Assembly (NCBI RefSeq): GCF_021018805.1
Contig: NW_026960611.1
Span: forward strand, 1,054,001 to 1,118,000
Length of the DNA stretch: 64,000 nt
Source of the DNA: Prinia subflava
Lineage: Eukaryota > Chordata > Aves > Passeriformes > Cisticolidae
Direction: 5' to 3'
Shown here in pieces: positions 45,184 to 55,238 of the stretch. Within the stretch, counting starts at the first letter, position 1. Each line of letters starts with the position of its first letter. Below the pieces are notes generated by a model, which had not been told where the DNA came from, ran no database searches, and saw nothing but the letters and a program-made list of their open reading frames with translations. The translations under genes and the position numbers were made by a program.

Positions 45184-46786
45184 AACAGGGGATCAAACGA
45201 GGAAATATAAGACCAGCTGTAGCACATAAAAAGAAGAAGCTTAGCTTCTTCCACCATTCTATTCCCAATACGTTGTCCCACCAGCTAGTTTTTAGCATTG
45301 ATTCCCACTTTTGAACCTGTACATGGACTATTTTCTGATATCATTGACTATATCCAGAATGGCATTCCCATTGTCATCTATTTTCAAACAACAATCTGAT
45401 GTATTAAATTTTCTACAAACGCCCCCTTCTTCAGCTAATAAATATTCTAAAGCCAACCTATTCTGATAGACTGCAGCCCTTGTTTGGCTTTGTTGACTTG
45501 ATATTAATTCCAGTGCTCAAACTGTTTTGTTCGTTATTATTTCCACAACTGCTTGGAGTCTTATAATGTGATTCAGCATATAAATTTGGGTTCAATATCC
45601 CCAACTCCCATCTTGTGCCCAGGTGGCTGGTCCATATGTTTCCAATATGCGTTCAGGGGGCCATTCTTCATCCCCCCATTCTTTGAATCCTTCAGTCAAA
45701 TCCCTTTGCTTTCTTTTTAGGTCCTCATAAACTGGTACTCCATATTGATCTCCATTTGGTCCTCGTAAAAGAAAAAATCCTGGCTGTATAATTCTCAGAG
45801 TACAACTGCCTTTCCACTGGGGCGGGAGTCTTGGGTAAGCTCTTTTTTCCACATATCCAAAATAAGTCATTTGGTGCTTTCCAATATTTTTCTGTTGATT
45901 TATATTCTCCCAAAATTTTGATAGTTCTGGGATCCCAAAGTAATTTCATTATTGTACTTACAATTTCCTTCTTTTGTTTTTCCTTGAGTCCAATACAGAG
46001 TTGGTTCCTCTGGGATTCACCATGTAAGAGTTCCATTACTAACTTTATATCTCTTACAGGGAGTATTTCCTACTTCATTTAAAAAGTTTTTCCCAGTGTG
46101 CCAGAGACATTATTCCCCTATCACTGTTGAACTTAAAATCCACCCTTCTGGTCAGTTTTCCTCCCTTATATTTGTCTGGTTCCATTTAGGGAGTTCAACT
46201 GGGCCTAAGCTACTGCCTCTCCATGGCCATTCTTCTGACATCAAAGCCCCTCCACAGACCCAACAGTTGGTTAAGTTCCTTACATATTCTTTCCCCCAAT
46301 TCTACCAACAGATTTTGCCCCAGTCTTGAAATATTTATTTCCTTTTCTAATTGCTGTTCAAGTTTTGTATACAAATCTTGAAGTCAAACTGACACAGTTA
46401 GATTGCTGTGCTGTCTTTGCCTTTTTGCTAACTAGTTGTTCTTTTACCAAATCTTGGACTCTACTCCTGATGTCAAATGTGAAACAAATCCATCTCTCTC
46501 CTTTTAGACATTTACTTCCCAACCTGTTACCAGTTGTTCCTAAGTTTTCCGCAATCCAGTTTTTTTTCCCATTTTGCATACAAGTACCTAATTTGGATGG
46601 GTTATAACAGTGACTGTTGACATGGGTGTGTGTAATAAAAAAGGAACCTCAGTGTTTTTCCATATACAGCTTTCGGTAGCATCTGTGACATGACTTTGCC
46701 GGCATCCCAAAGAGGAAGAGACAAAAAATGAGTGACAGAAAAAGGAATAACAGAGGTCCAGTACCGCTTATACCCCCACCTCCCAT
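45184..46786 (-). pseudogene. env: env of class I provirus, broken
   Basis: Envelope glycoprotein precursor: surface subunit plus membrane-anchored transmembrane subunit. On the minus strand an ATG at 46786 opens a glycine-rich start followed by a hydrophobic signal peptide (GPLLFLFLSLIFCLFLF), then a stop about 40 codons in. Surface-subunit fragments follow in shifting frames (46579-46358, 46036-45725, 45870-45592). The transmembrane part has a QNRLALEYLLAEEGGVC-type helix/immunosuppressive region near 45420-45470, followed by a CX6CC motif, with the anchor region near 45190-45290. Multiple stops and frameshifts make it non-functional. Placement directly after the Cys-rich ORF and before the polypurine tract is normal for env. 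Confidence 0.75.
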
Positions 46787-46905
46787 GCCTATGGGGTTGC
46801 TACCCATAGCAGGTGTATATGATCTTCTCGATGGCGAGTACAGTGGTCAATCCAGTCTTGCCCTCTAATTCCTCGTCACTTTCTTTTTGCTAATTTCCAG
46901 GCAAA

Positions 46906-47433
46906 TCATCTTTGACATTCCTTAACTGTAGTTTCCCATTGTTCCTCGGGTATCTCCCATTCAACAGGCACTACTAATTCCCATCCACAAAGCAAAGTTG
47001 TTTCATTTGTTCTTAGGTGTATCTGGATAGGGAAAAGATTTGGTGCTCGACAGTTCATGCAACGAGGGCACCAGTTTTGTGAAGTACAATACAATTTTTT
47101 TCCACAATTTAAACATTTACATTTAACCCAGCTAGCATGTCTGGTATTGGGATGAATCAGACAGGGTATATCGTATGGTACTGGTGGAAGTTGTAATTCC
47201 TCCTCTTCTTTGTATAAGTCACAGGTTAAGGCCAGAATATGGGAACTCTCTGACCAAAACAGTCCTGATCCTCCTATTTGAAGTGGAAGTATTCCTCCCC
47301 AAAGAAGGTATCGGAGGCGTCTCAGAACTTGTCCAGGCAGCAGTTGAAAACGCTGATATAAGCTTGGCCTTATTTCCCAATTAGGTGTGATTCTTTGTAC
47401 ATTTCTTGGATCATTTGGGTCTTCCCAGTTCAT
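46906..47433 (-). CDS. Cys-rich ORF between pol and env, function unknown
   Basis: An uninterrupted 175-codon frame starting at ATG 47433 and ending 120 bp before the env start. It overlaps the extreme end of the integrase frame in a different phase. I do not recognise it. Visible features: an acidic/Trp start (MNWEDPNDP), a basic amphipathic segment (PGQVLRRLRYLLWGGILPL) at about residues 35-55, an acidic run (YKEEEELQLPP) near 75-85, and a compact cysteine cluster (CKCLNCGKKLYCTSQNWCPRC, then one more CxxC step) at about residues 106-130, resembling a zinc-binding fold. It ends with an acidic, Trp-containing tail. Gag, pol and env around it are interrupted while this frame is not. It could be an accessory protein or a displaced remnant of env leader/pol; the first is preferred but unproven. 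Confidence 0.5.
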   Translation of the reverse strand: MNWEDPNDPRNVQRITPNWEIRPSLYQRFQLLPGQVLRRLRYLLWGGILPLQIGGSGLFWSESSHILALTCDLYKEEEELQLPPVPYDIPCLIHPNTRHASWVKCKCLNCGKKLYCTSQNWCPRCMNCRAPNLFPIQIHLRTNETTLLCGWELVVPVEWEIPEEQWETTVKECQR

Positions 47434-47439
47434 TACCAC

Positions 47440-48880
47440 CCAGTCCCCACTTAAGAGTCAATTTGGTATCACCCAGTTTAGATATTATAGTCCACTCCTT
47501 AGGTTCTTCCACAGGTCCTTTGATTCTGCTGGCATGGATCCACCCTCGTTCCCTGGTTCACATTGCTGCCTCAGATGTCAGTAGTACCTGAAAAGGACTT
47601 TCCCATTGTAGAGTTAATGATTGTTCTTTCCATGTTTTCAGTAGTACCCATTCCCCTGGATGGATATCGTGGATTTTAAATTCTAAAGAGGTGGTTTGAG
47701 GGATTATCCCTTTCAACTGCAAATTTTCAAGAGTTTTTGCAATTGTGGTGACATATTTTTTAACATTCATTTCCCCTACTTGATTATTAGCAGTTTTGTG
47801 TTGGGTGGTCAAAAGGGGTAAGCCAAACATCATCTCATAAGATGACACTCCTAGGTCTGACCTGGGTTCTGTTCGGACCCTCAATGGAGCCAAAGGGAGA
47901 CTTTACCTATGACATTTGGGTTTCAATTATTAATTTTGTTAAAGTTCTCTTCAAAGTCTGGTTCATCCTCTCTACTCAGCCTGAACTCTGTGGATGCCAT
48001 GGAGTATGTAATTCCCATTTTATTCCCAAGGCTTGAGTTATTTGCTGTAAGACTTTTGACGTAAAATGTGTTCCTCTATCTAAGTCTATCCTATGAACCA
48101 TTCCGTACCTGGGAATAATTTGTTCCAAAAGGGTTTTACATACCACATTAGCTGTAGCTCTGACAGTGGGAACAGTTTCTACCCAATGAGTTAGATGGTC
48201 TATGATTACTAATAAAAATTTCCACCTCTGTACCTGGAGAAGTTCAGTAAAGTCCACTTGGATACTTTGAGATGGTCGAAGAGCTAACTCATGGCCTCCA
48301 AATGTTGTTTTTCTCATTACCTTTTTATTTACCTTTTGGCAAGTTATACATTTTTCAGTTACTTGTTTTGCCAATCCAAAATTCCCAATACAGCCATAAT
48401 TCCTTAGAAAGCGATCACACAGAGCTTGAGTACCCCAATGAGTTTTTTGATGCATGTCTTCTAATATTTTCTTAATAAGTGGCATATTAAGTAACTGCCT
48501 CCCATCAGGAAGTTTGCAATTCCCAGATTCATCTCGCTCTCCCCCTATCTTTCTTAATTTCTTTTCTTCTGCTTCACTGAACTCCGGAATTTCCAATTCC
48601 TCCTTGTCTGGGGTCAAAATTAACATAACTCTTTTTATTCCATTTTCTGCTACATCTTCAGCTTCTTGATCTGCCAAATTATTTCCCCTTATTTCTGAGG
48701 TCATTCCCCTTTGGTGTCCTTTAACATGTACTACAGCTATTTCTTCAGGCAATTTTAATGCCTCTAAAACCTCTAAAATAAGTCCCTCATGTATCAATCC
48801 CTTTCCTTTTTGAATTAAGTAACCCCCTTCCTTCCCACTTTTTTCCAAAAGTCTGTACTGTTCCAGAAGTACACCTTGAA
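47440..48880 (-). pseudogene. pol: RNase H end and integrase of class I provirus
   Basis: Reading from 48848: the end of RNase H (GHQRGMTSEIRGNNLADQEA), then the integrase HHCC zinc domain (HQKTHWGTQALCDRFL ... CITC). The core follows with the first catalytic Asp (SIQVDFTEL), the second in a DLDRGTHFTS block, and the WHPQSSG motif. Directly after SSG an in-frame TGA (near 47974) and a TAG further on break the frame; the segment with the third catalytic residue lies after the first stop in the same phase. The C-terminal domain continues at 47893-47558 (PGEWVLLKTWKEQSLTLQWESPF), the typical gammaretroviral-type SH3-like region. An inactive cDNA-integrating enzyme. Confidence 0.85.
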
Positions 48881-49626
48881 TCAGTATATATGGTTCCCTT
48901 TCTTGTGTGCTAAATATTCCAGTGCTCTTTTTAGAGCATATAATTCACAAGATTGAGCTGATCGGTTTGAAGGTAATTTTCCTTCTTCAGTGGTCTGCAT
49001 ATTTTTCCCATCAACCAAAGCATATCCTGACATTCTTTTTCCTTGTAAGCATCTGGATGAACCATCAATATATATTGTTTCCCCTTGTAAGAGGGCTTGT
49101 TCTGTGGGATCTTCCCAGACTTTGGTTTGGTATTGGATAATTTCTAAACAATTATGTGTTAGGTTACTTTTTGGTTTTCCATATAAAAATTGAGCTGGAT
49201 TCAAGTTTTTGTTTACTTTTAGTGTCAAGTCATCACTGTCTATCAAAATTGCTTCATATTTTAACATCCTAGAGTCTGTTATCCATTTTTCAGCTATCTG
49301 GTTTAGCACATTTTGGACTGTATGAGGTGTACACACAAATAGTTTACTTCCAAAAGTAAGCTTACGGCTCTCTTCTACCAGAACTGCAGTAGCTGCTATA
49401 GCTTGAATACATACTGGCCAGCAGTAGCTCACTGGGCGCAACATTTCTGACAAATATGCTACTGGTCTCTTCACTCCTCCCCACTCCTTAACTAAAACTC
49501 CGTGAGCTACTCCACTTTCCACATTCACATACACATGAAAGGGTTTTTCTAATGAGGGTAAGCTCAAAGCTGGTACCAAGACTAGTTTTAACTTACTTTT
49601 TTTTTTATTTACTATCATCTTTCTTG
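48881..49626 (-). pseudogene. pol: RT connection and RNase H of class I provirus
   Basis: Connection domain (FHVYVNVESGVAHGVLVKEW, RPVAYLSEMLRPV) followed by RNase H with the first Asp in IYIDGSSRCLQGKRMSGYAL and the Glu in SAQSCELYALKRALEYLA. The frame ends near 48881, just before the expected TDSRYA block, which continues in another phase. The 5' neighbour, the RT thumb, is on the far side of the 49633-52565 insertion. Confidence 0.82.
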
Positions 49627-49632
49627 GTCCAC

Positions 49633-50036
49633 TGTGGGATTGCATTTTATGGAAATGGTTTGCTCTAGCTCACCCTTGGAAAATGTATGGTTTATCCCAA
49701 GTCTATCCTCCCTGCAGTATCCTGTATCTGTAACCTCATTGGCTGGAGAATGTTACCGCGCCCCTTTGAACCTCTGTGATAAGAATGCCAAGGCAGAAGG
49801 CTCTGCCCTTCTTGCCCCTCTACCCCTGGAGGCGTCCGGACGCTCCTCTTTCCTCTCCCCCCCCTTCCCCCTCCCCCCTTCCCCTCTCCCTCAGTGAATA
49901 AACCCTCACCTCATCAGCATCCCACCGGCATCTGAGTCTCCTTGCCTGCCAGCGCGGGAACACCACGACCCCAAAAGACCCCGGGGGTCTCCGGGGGGCT
50001 CTCCCCGGGGACCCCCCATAAATTTAAACTACAACA
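49633..50036 (+). repeat. 5' LTR of provirus 4
   Basis: 404 bp, TGTGGGATTGC to AAACTACAACA. GTGAATAAACCC near 49894 is the polyadenylation signal. The C-tract CCCCCCTTCCCCC just upstream lies in the core-promoter position; no clear TATA box. Confidence 0.9.
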
Positions 50037-50038
50037 GA

Positions 50039-50056
50039 TGGCGCCCAACGTGGGGC
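50039..50056 (+). other. Primer-binding site, tRNA-Lys1,2 type
   Basis: TGGCGCCCAACGTGGGGC two bases after the LTR, an exact match to the known Lys-1,2 PBS as remembered. Confidence 0.85.
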
Positions 50057-50082
50057 AACAGCATCAGCGACCCTGAGAAAAG

Positions 50083-50823
50083 ATGGACCATGGTAACACC
50101 GTTTCGGTGCCGTCTCCGGTGGAGCGGCCGTTCTGGGCCATCGCGGCCCGGGGCGGCCCCTCCCCCACCGCGCAGAGACCTCGTGAGCCACCACGCGGCT
50201 GTCCCACCACCGCCGACCAGCCCGGCGCGGGCCCGGGTCCCGGCCCCTTGGGGCCCCGGCCCGCCTCGGCGCTGCGCGGGCTGCGCAGCCCCGCCGGGCG
50301 GCGCGGCCCGGGCGGCGCGGCTCCGCCACGGCGGGGCTCCGGCGTGAGCCCCGGCGCGGCGGGACCGCTGCAGCGGCGCATGGCTGCGGCGCGGCCCCGG
50401 CCCGCCTCGGCTCGGCGGCGCGGGCTGCGCGGCAGCGGCGCGGCACCCTCTGGCCCGCGGCAGCCGCGGCGCGGGCGGCGAACCGGCGGCGGAGCGGCCC
50501 CGGCCCGGCACGGCCCCGGCGGAGGAGCGGCCCCAGCCCAGCGCGGCCGTGGCGCGGGGCAGTCCCGGCGGAGCCAACACGTGGCCCCAGCCCCGCCGCA
50601 GCGCGCGCGGGCCCCAGCACCGGGAGAAGCCGTGCGGAGAACAGGCGCCCCTCCCCCCGCCCGGCTCAGCGGCGAGAAGAGCCCCGCACACCATCGATCG
50701 AGCCCGAGAAGCCAACGCCCCTGGACAGCAGCGAAAGGAACTCGGCCAGACGGCCATCAGAGAAGGAAAAAGCAGTCTTCAGTTGTGCCCAAGCCCCGCA
50801 CCTTCCAAAACTCGGTTTTGTAA
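50083..50823 (+). CDS. Hypothetical Pro/Ala/Arg-rich ORF in CpG-rich segment
   Basis: A 246-codon frame starting at ATG 27 bp after the PBS. The product would be over half Pro, Ala, Gly and Arg, with no recognisable domain, hydrophobic segment or zinc finger, and ends in a basic tail (GHQRRKKQSSVVPKPRTF). The opposite strand is equally open over the same stretch (two frames of about 200-240 codons), a normal by-product of very high GC, so coding is uncertain. Its place right after the PBS is where gag begins, and GC-rich Pro/Ala/Arg linkers also occur in the gag of the element at 58515-62340. Either a gag linker without domains or captured host CpG-island sequence. Confidence 0.35.
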   Translation: MDHGNTVSVPSPVERPFWAIAARGGPSPTAQRPREPPRGCPTTADQPGAGPGPGPLGPRPASALRGLRSPAGRRGPGGAAPPRRGSGVSPGAAGPLQRRMAAARPRPASARRRGLRGSGAAPSGPRQPRRGRRTGGGAAPARHGPGGGAAPAQRGRGAGQSRRSQHVAPAPPQRARAPAPGEAVRRTGAPPPARLSGEKSPAHHRSSPRSQRPWTAAKGTRPDGHQRRKKQSSVVPKPRTFQNSVL

Positions 50824-51556
50824 ATTGTGTAACCTCCTTCCTTACCCTTACCCCCTCCTCCCCTCGCTGCTCCTTCTCCCGAACCCCCTTTCCCTTAACA
50901 AACCCCCGAGAGTTAACCCTTTCCTGATAAACCCGGCACGGCACAGCTAACACCACGTGCTGCGCTGTGACCGCATGGCCACCATGGCCATGTGCTCTCA
51001 GTCCCATCTTCCGCTTTCCAAGTCCCACAAGGTAAACGCTAAGAAACCAAACCCCAAAGCTAAAGTGAATTTGTAATACCAGTTTTACAGCCTTGTATAA
51101 TTGTTAATGCTACTTCGATTCCCTTTCCCTGTTTTTCTGCCCCTGTCCCTTGCTGTTCTGGCCAAACAGCAGGGTGTCCCAAACCCCTCCATTTCCTTCC
51201 CATCCCCATGAAGTAGTTTTTACAATTATGCCTTTCTAGTTTTGTGTGTGTAAATATTGCAGATTCCCCTGTTTTCTGTTTTAGAAAGCAGAGGCCTTTT
51301 CAGGTCACAAGTGTAGATCCAAGGGAAGCAGTTTTTGAATTGTCTTCTTGTAAGGCGCGATTCAGTAGTGTAGACTATTGAATCTGTAACGCTTTTGGGT
51401 TTATGCTGTCCTCAGTTAGTTCTGAGGGTGATTGATAACCTAAATTGGTGTCTGAGAAAGTATTTGACGGTTTTTGTAGTTTTTTTCTTTTGTTTTTCTT
51501 TTGATGACCTAAAACTGGGGGTCTTTTGTTAGGTCTCTGACATTTCTGGTGCAAGT

Positions 51557-51688
51557 ATGGACGAAAAAAATCCCCAATGGGTACATATGGACGAATGTAA
51601 ACAATTGCATGCAGAGTGTAGGTCCTTTCGGTTGAACCAGTTGGAAAGTGAAAGGAGTGGTTTGGCTCAGATCCGTGAGTGTCGGTGA
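51557..51688 (+). CDS. Hypothetical 43-residue ORF in provirus 4
   Basis: ATG frame with an acidic/aromatic start (MDEKNPQWVHMDECKQLHAE) and a charged helix-like remainder, three cysteines, ending at TGA. No family recognised. It may be the last trace of a viral coding region. It lies in otherwise stop-rich DNA between the CpG-rich block and the polypurine tract. Confidence 0.25.
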   Translation: MDEKNPQWVHMDECKQLHAECRSFRLNQLESERSGLAQIRECR

Positions 51689-52161
51689 CTTGCTGTTCAG
51701 GCCTTACGGGAATTCCGTGACAGATCAATGGCAGCTTGAGTTGATTTAAATTCCTCACTGCCCCTGCCCGGCCCCAATGGGGGAACTGCAGCAGGCCACC
51801 TGGAGAATCTGAAGCCGTGTGTGGAGCCCGGGGAACTCCACGTGTTTTCCTGTCCCTAGAGTGGGAGCATAGTCAGCGCCTCAGCCTAAACTGGGGGCTG
51901 TGGTGGTCTGAAAAGCCAGTTGGAAAAGACTAGACACTATTAGGCCAGTCACGCTGGAAAGGCTCAAACAAATTTGTTAACTTGTTTCAAATCTTGCAAT
52001 ATAAACTCACATAACCCGTCTACTGCAATTATAACATAATCCTTACTGCAATTGTATTTGGTTTCATGCTGCAAAACTGTAATTACTGTTTCATTTTTTA
52101 AATTGTTAATGGTCATATGTCATATTTCTCTTCTCACATTTTAAAGAAAAAAAGGGTGACT

Positions 52162-52565
52162 TGTGGGATTGCATTTTATGGAAATGGTTTGCTCTAGCTC
52201 ACCCTTGGAAAATGTATGGTTTATCCCAAGTCTATCCTCCCTGCAGTATCCTGTATCTGTAACCTCATTGGCTGGAGAATGTTACCGCGCCCCTTTGAAC
52301 CTCTGTGATAAGAATGCCAAGGCAGAAGGCTCTGCCCTTCTTGCCCCTCTACCCCTGGAGGCGTCCGGACGCTCCTCTTTCCTCTCCCCCCCCTTCCCCC
52401 TCCCCCCTTCCCCTCTCCCTCAGTGAATAAACCCTCACCTCATCAGCATCCCACTGGCATCTGAGTCTCCTTGCCTGCCAGCGCGGGAACACCACGACCC
52501 CAAAAGACCCCGGGGGTCTCCGGGGGACTCTCCCCGGGGACCCCCCATAAATTTAAACTACAACA
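52162..52565 (+). repeat. 3' LTR of provirus 4
   Basis: 404 bp, near-identical to 49633-50036, preceded by the polypurine tract at 52144-52160. Confidence 0.9.
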
Positions 52566-52571
52566 GTCCAC

Positions 52572-52999
52572 TTTATATTGTCTCCCTCTGTCAATTTTCT
52601 ATACAAAAATTTTACTGCCTGTGTATACCCTTCAATCCATAGTCTATAATATCCCAATAATTCGAGCAGCCTTCTGACTTCCTTCTTTGAAGGCAAAGAT
52701 ATTCCAGCTTTCCTCTGCTAATGGGCAAGCTCAAAAGCATCTTTAAGATCCACTACACTAAACCACTGATGCTGGGGTGGGACTTTACTGAAAAGAGTAT
52801 AGGGATTGGGTACCACTGGGTAATGGGTCCAAGTTCTCTTGTTAACCTCCCTTAAGTCTTGTACTAATCTATACTTCCCATCAGGCTTCTTTACTGAGAG
52901 GAGTATTATGATGAGACACAAGGTTCCAATGTCCCATTCTTTATTAGTTCTCTTACTGGCTTTAAGCCTTCTCTTTCTTCTAAGGATATAAGGTACTAG
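52572..52999 (-). pseudogene. pol: Reverse transcriptase fragment of class I provirus, palm deleted
   Basis: Reading from 52999: part of the fingers and palm ([20 protein letters not shown], then [10 protein letters not shown] with the first catalytic Asp, near 52740-52890). Within a few codons of DAF the frame meets TAG and continues straight into thumb sequence (KKEVRRLLELLGYYRLWIEG, about 52600-52690). The block holding LPQG and the YxDD box is missing, so an internal deletion removed the catalytic core. The thumb runs up to the 49633-52565 insertion and resumes at 49626. Confidence 0.82.
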
Positions 53000-53004
53000 C
53001 GCAC

Positions 53005-54002
53005 TGTCATGGGTTAGCACTGGCCAGATGTTAATGCACCCATGAATATATGTTTTTTCCCTAACAACTACTGTGGGATGTAATCAGGAACAGAGCAGAG
53101 CAGGCTTAAATCTTGAAAACAAAAAAAAAACCCAAAACTTTATTACATTACATAAGAACAGAGACAGAAAACTCTTAAACACACACAGAGACAGAAATAA
53201 AAACTTCTCAGAACATCTCCCAGTTTCTACCCCCCACACATTACTCTCCATAGACCAAACCTTTGTGTTTTAAGTCAATCACCACTCAAAAAACCCAATC
53301 TTCAATTCAGCAAGGGAGAGAGGAGTCTCTCTCGCACCACAGACTGTTCCTCAGAAAACACAGGTCCACCCCTTATGTGTTCCCATGTCACCCGTGGCAC
53401 CGCCTGGAGAAGTCTGCCAGGGTGACACTCTCTTTTTCCTGTGTCCAGTGCTCTCACCGCTGTCCATAGGCTGAAGCTGCATACAGGGCTCTTTTAAGGA
53501 TACTTGCATGCTAAGCTCTCCCCTTTTTACCCAGGGGCTGAGGTTTCTAAGAGCAGGTCTCTCCTGAGGGCAGAGGGCTCTACCACACCCTCCCCCTCTC
53601 TTCTCTGCTCGCTCTACTCTTACAGTGCCAGTCACAGTAGCAAAAGCAGGGGCAGCTGTATCCACCCAAAATGCAGTTTATGTTCAAAAGAGACTTAAGT
53701 TCAGTCCATGGCTGACATTATGCAAGAAAAGTCCAGCTCAGAAAGCTACTCTTCTCATTCTTTGCCCATCGGGTTCCTTCCAATCGTGCTTTATCATCTC
53801 GGTCCCAGGCCGCTTCCCTCTCTCCTCCGAAACCACCAGTCATGAGAATCAATGTCTAAGAAAAGTTTCTTTCTGCCAAGCAAGGGTTAACAGTTTCTAG
53901 CTCTCGGCAGGGCTGCAGGCTCAGGCACTCCCAGGCTGGGCAACTCCCACGTGGCTGGGCACTTTCTCCGGGAGAGGGGGGAGGAAGGAAGGCACCTCCA
54001 CA
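53005..54002 (-). repeat. Solo LTR in pol of the class I provirus, minus strand
   Basis: 998 bp. On the minus strand TGTGGAGGTGCC... to ...CTAACCCATGACA, with a perfect 5-bp duplication CGCAC at 53000-53004 and 54003-54007. ATAAAGTTTTGGG near 53140 on the minus strand is the polyadenylation region. Five-bp duplication and size suggest an ERVL-like family. The frames within it are LTR by-products. Confidence 0.9.
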
Positions 54003-54470
54003 CGCACACGTATGGGACATTCTTCTCTCTCAGTCGTGACCCTTATGGGGTCAATATTCAGTCCTCCCCTATTTCCTTCCCTAGCCCAAACTTCTTTGTT
54101 AATCTTATCCTTTTTTGCCAAGTTTTAACACTTTAGCTGTCATCTTTCCTTCTTCTGGTATGACCCCTATCCCTAACTGTATCTGTAAGTCTCTCCCTAA
54201 TAAATTGCTACCTGCTCTAGGAACTAACACATCTCCCATCCATAATTTGGTTTTCCCTTCAATTGCCACATTTTTCATGACAGAAACTGTAAAACCTTCT
54301 CCTTTTGCTCCTGTTACCTTTACAGTGTCCTTACTCACATTACATCCCTTTGGAATATTTACCACAAAAGTCATCTCTGCCCCAGTATCAACCACAAATT
54401 CTAATACTTCCTCTTGGGGGCCTACTTTAAAGGTTATCAAAGGCTCCAGATGGTATTTGTCCCCAGAAAA
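54003..54470 (-). pseudogene. pro: Protease and RT start of class I provirus
   Basis: The 54440-54105 frame is a retroviral aspartic protease: active site EFVVDTGAEMTFV, a flap region, and SNLLGRDLQIQLGIGV as the conserved C-terminal GRD box. Thus the protease domain itself looks open. It is followed in another phase by the pol linker and RT start (EVWAREGNRGGLNIDPIRV), which is cut by the solo LTR at 54002. The enzyme matures Gag and Gag-Pol. It lies between the nucleocapsid zinc knuckle and RT, as in gammaretroviruses. Confidence 0.82.
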
Positions 54471-54772
54471 TAGAGCCTATGACTTCTCTATTCTTCTTCT
54501 GAGTGTATCACTTGGAATATTTTCAGGTCCTTTTTTATGTGAGGGCATTCCCTCTTACAGTGTCCCTCTTCCCCACAGTAAAAACAGGCATTTTTAGAGT
54601 GCTCTTGGGATTTTGATCGTGCTGGGGTTCTGTTTCTTCCCTTTTCCCTGTCTCTAAAACCTGAATGTTTAAGAGTGGTACTTGGGGGCTTCAGATTCCT
54701 CTGGAAGTTACTCTCGCATAGTGGCTATCATAATTTTTGCTTCTACTTTGGCTTTTTCTTCATCTTTCCGTA
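54471..54772 (-). pseudogene. gag: Nucleocapsid region of gag with one zinc knuckle
   Basis: Minus-strand sequence near 54550-54600 encodes CFYCGEEGHCKREC, a single CX2CX4HX4C zinc knuckle as in gammaretrovirus nucleocapsid, in a basic context, and then joins the protease region. The upstream part (KDEEKAKVEAKIMIATMRE-like helix, about 54710-54770) is the capsid end. Broken into short frames. Confidence 0.78.
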
Positions 54773-54778
54773 CATAAA

Positions 54779-55232
54779 TATTTGGGTTCCCAATACCTCT
54801 AAGGGTCCAGCCTTGCAGAGAAATGGCTTAATAATAGCAAGACAACTTCTCTGGACATGCTTAGTAAAATAAAAGGTTTTAATAATGTCAAAAACAATAA
54901 ACATTATAGAACAAAGAAATACAAGCCAAACAGTGTAGAAAACACTCTTACACTGGCTAAGGCAGTCCAAAAAAGCCTAGAGCACCTCTGTGCTGTCCCT
55001 TTACTACTTGATTGTTTAGGTGGGCTATTTGGCACCTTGCCGAATGAAATTGACTACAGGCTTTGAGATGCACTTCCAAAGCCCAATCAGTGCCTCTGTG
55101 CTGGCACTGAGCCAGTTACAATGAGCAGGCTATAGAAAATTCTAGTTTAACTTCCTTACATGTTCCAAGGTAAGCTGAAACTCTTTCCCTTATATAGAAA
55201 CACCTGCTCGGGTGTGGAAATTCATTGCCACA
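54779..55232 (-). repeat. Solo LTR of the ERVK-like provirus 1 family, minus strand
   Basis: 454 bp, perfect 6-bp duplication CATAAA at 54773-54778 and 55233-55238. On the minus strand TGTGGCAATGAATTTCC... with TATATAAGG near 55190, sharing the 39-bp extra segment of the 36427 copy. It ends in TA, as do the 5919 and 58515 families. More diverged than the 5919 LTR pair. Confidence 0.9.
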
Positions 55233-55238
55233 CATAAA

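Larger units (their letters stand above)
49633..52565 (+). mobile_element. Non-autonomous ERV with CpG-rich interior (provirus 4)
   Basis: 2.9 kb element with two 404-bp LTRs and a perfect 6-bp duplication GTCCAC at 49627-49632 and 52566-52571. The LTRs differ at about two positions by eye, making it one of the youngest insertions here. The PBS TGGCGCCCAACGTGGGGC (50039-50056) matches the Lys-1,2 type used by foamy viruses and some class II ERVs. The polypurine tract AAAGAAAAAAAGGGTGAC precedes the 3' LTR. The 2.1 kb interior has no recognisable gag, pol or env; 50040-50720 is extremely GC- and CpG-rich. It must be moved by other elements. It interrupts the RT gene of the class I provirus. 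Confidence 0.9.

Noticed and set aside
50029..50757. Minus-strand ORFs of about 200-240 codons
   Set aside because: Mirror frames of the same CpG-rich block in provirus 4, with no domain and no signal favouring this strand.
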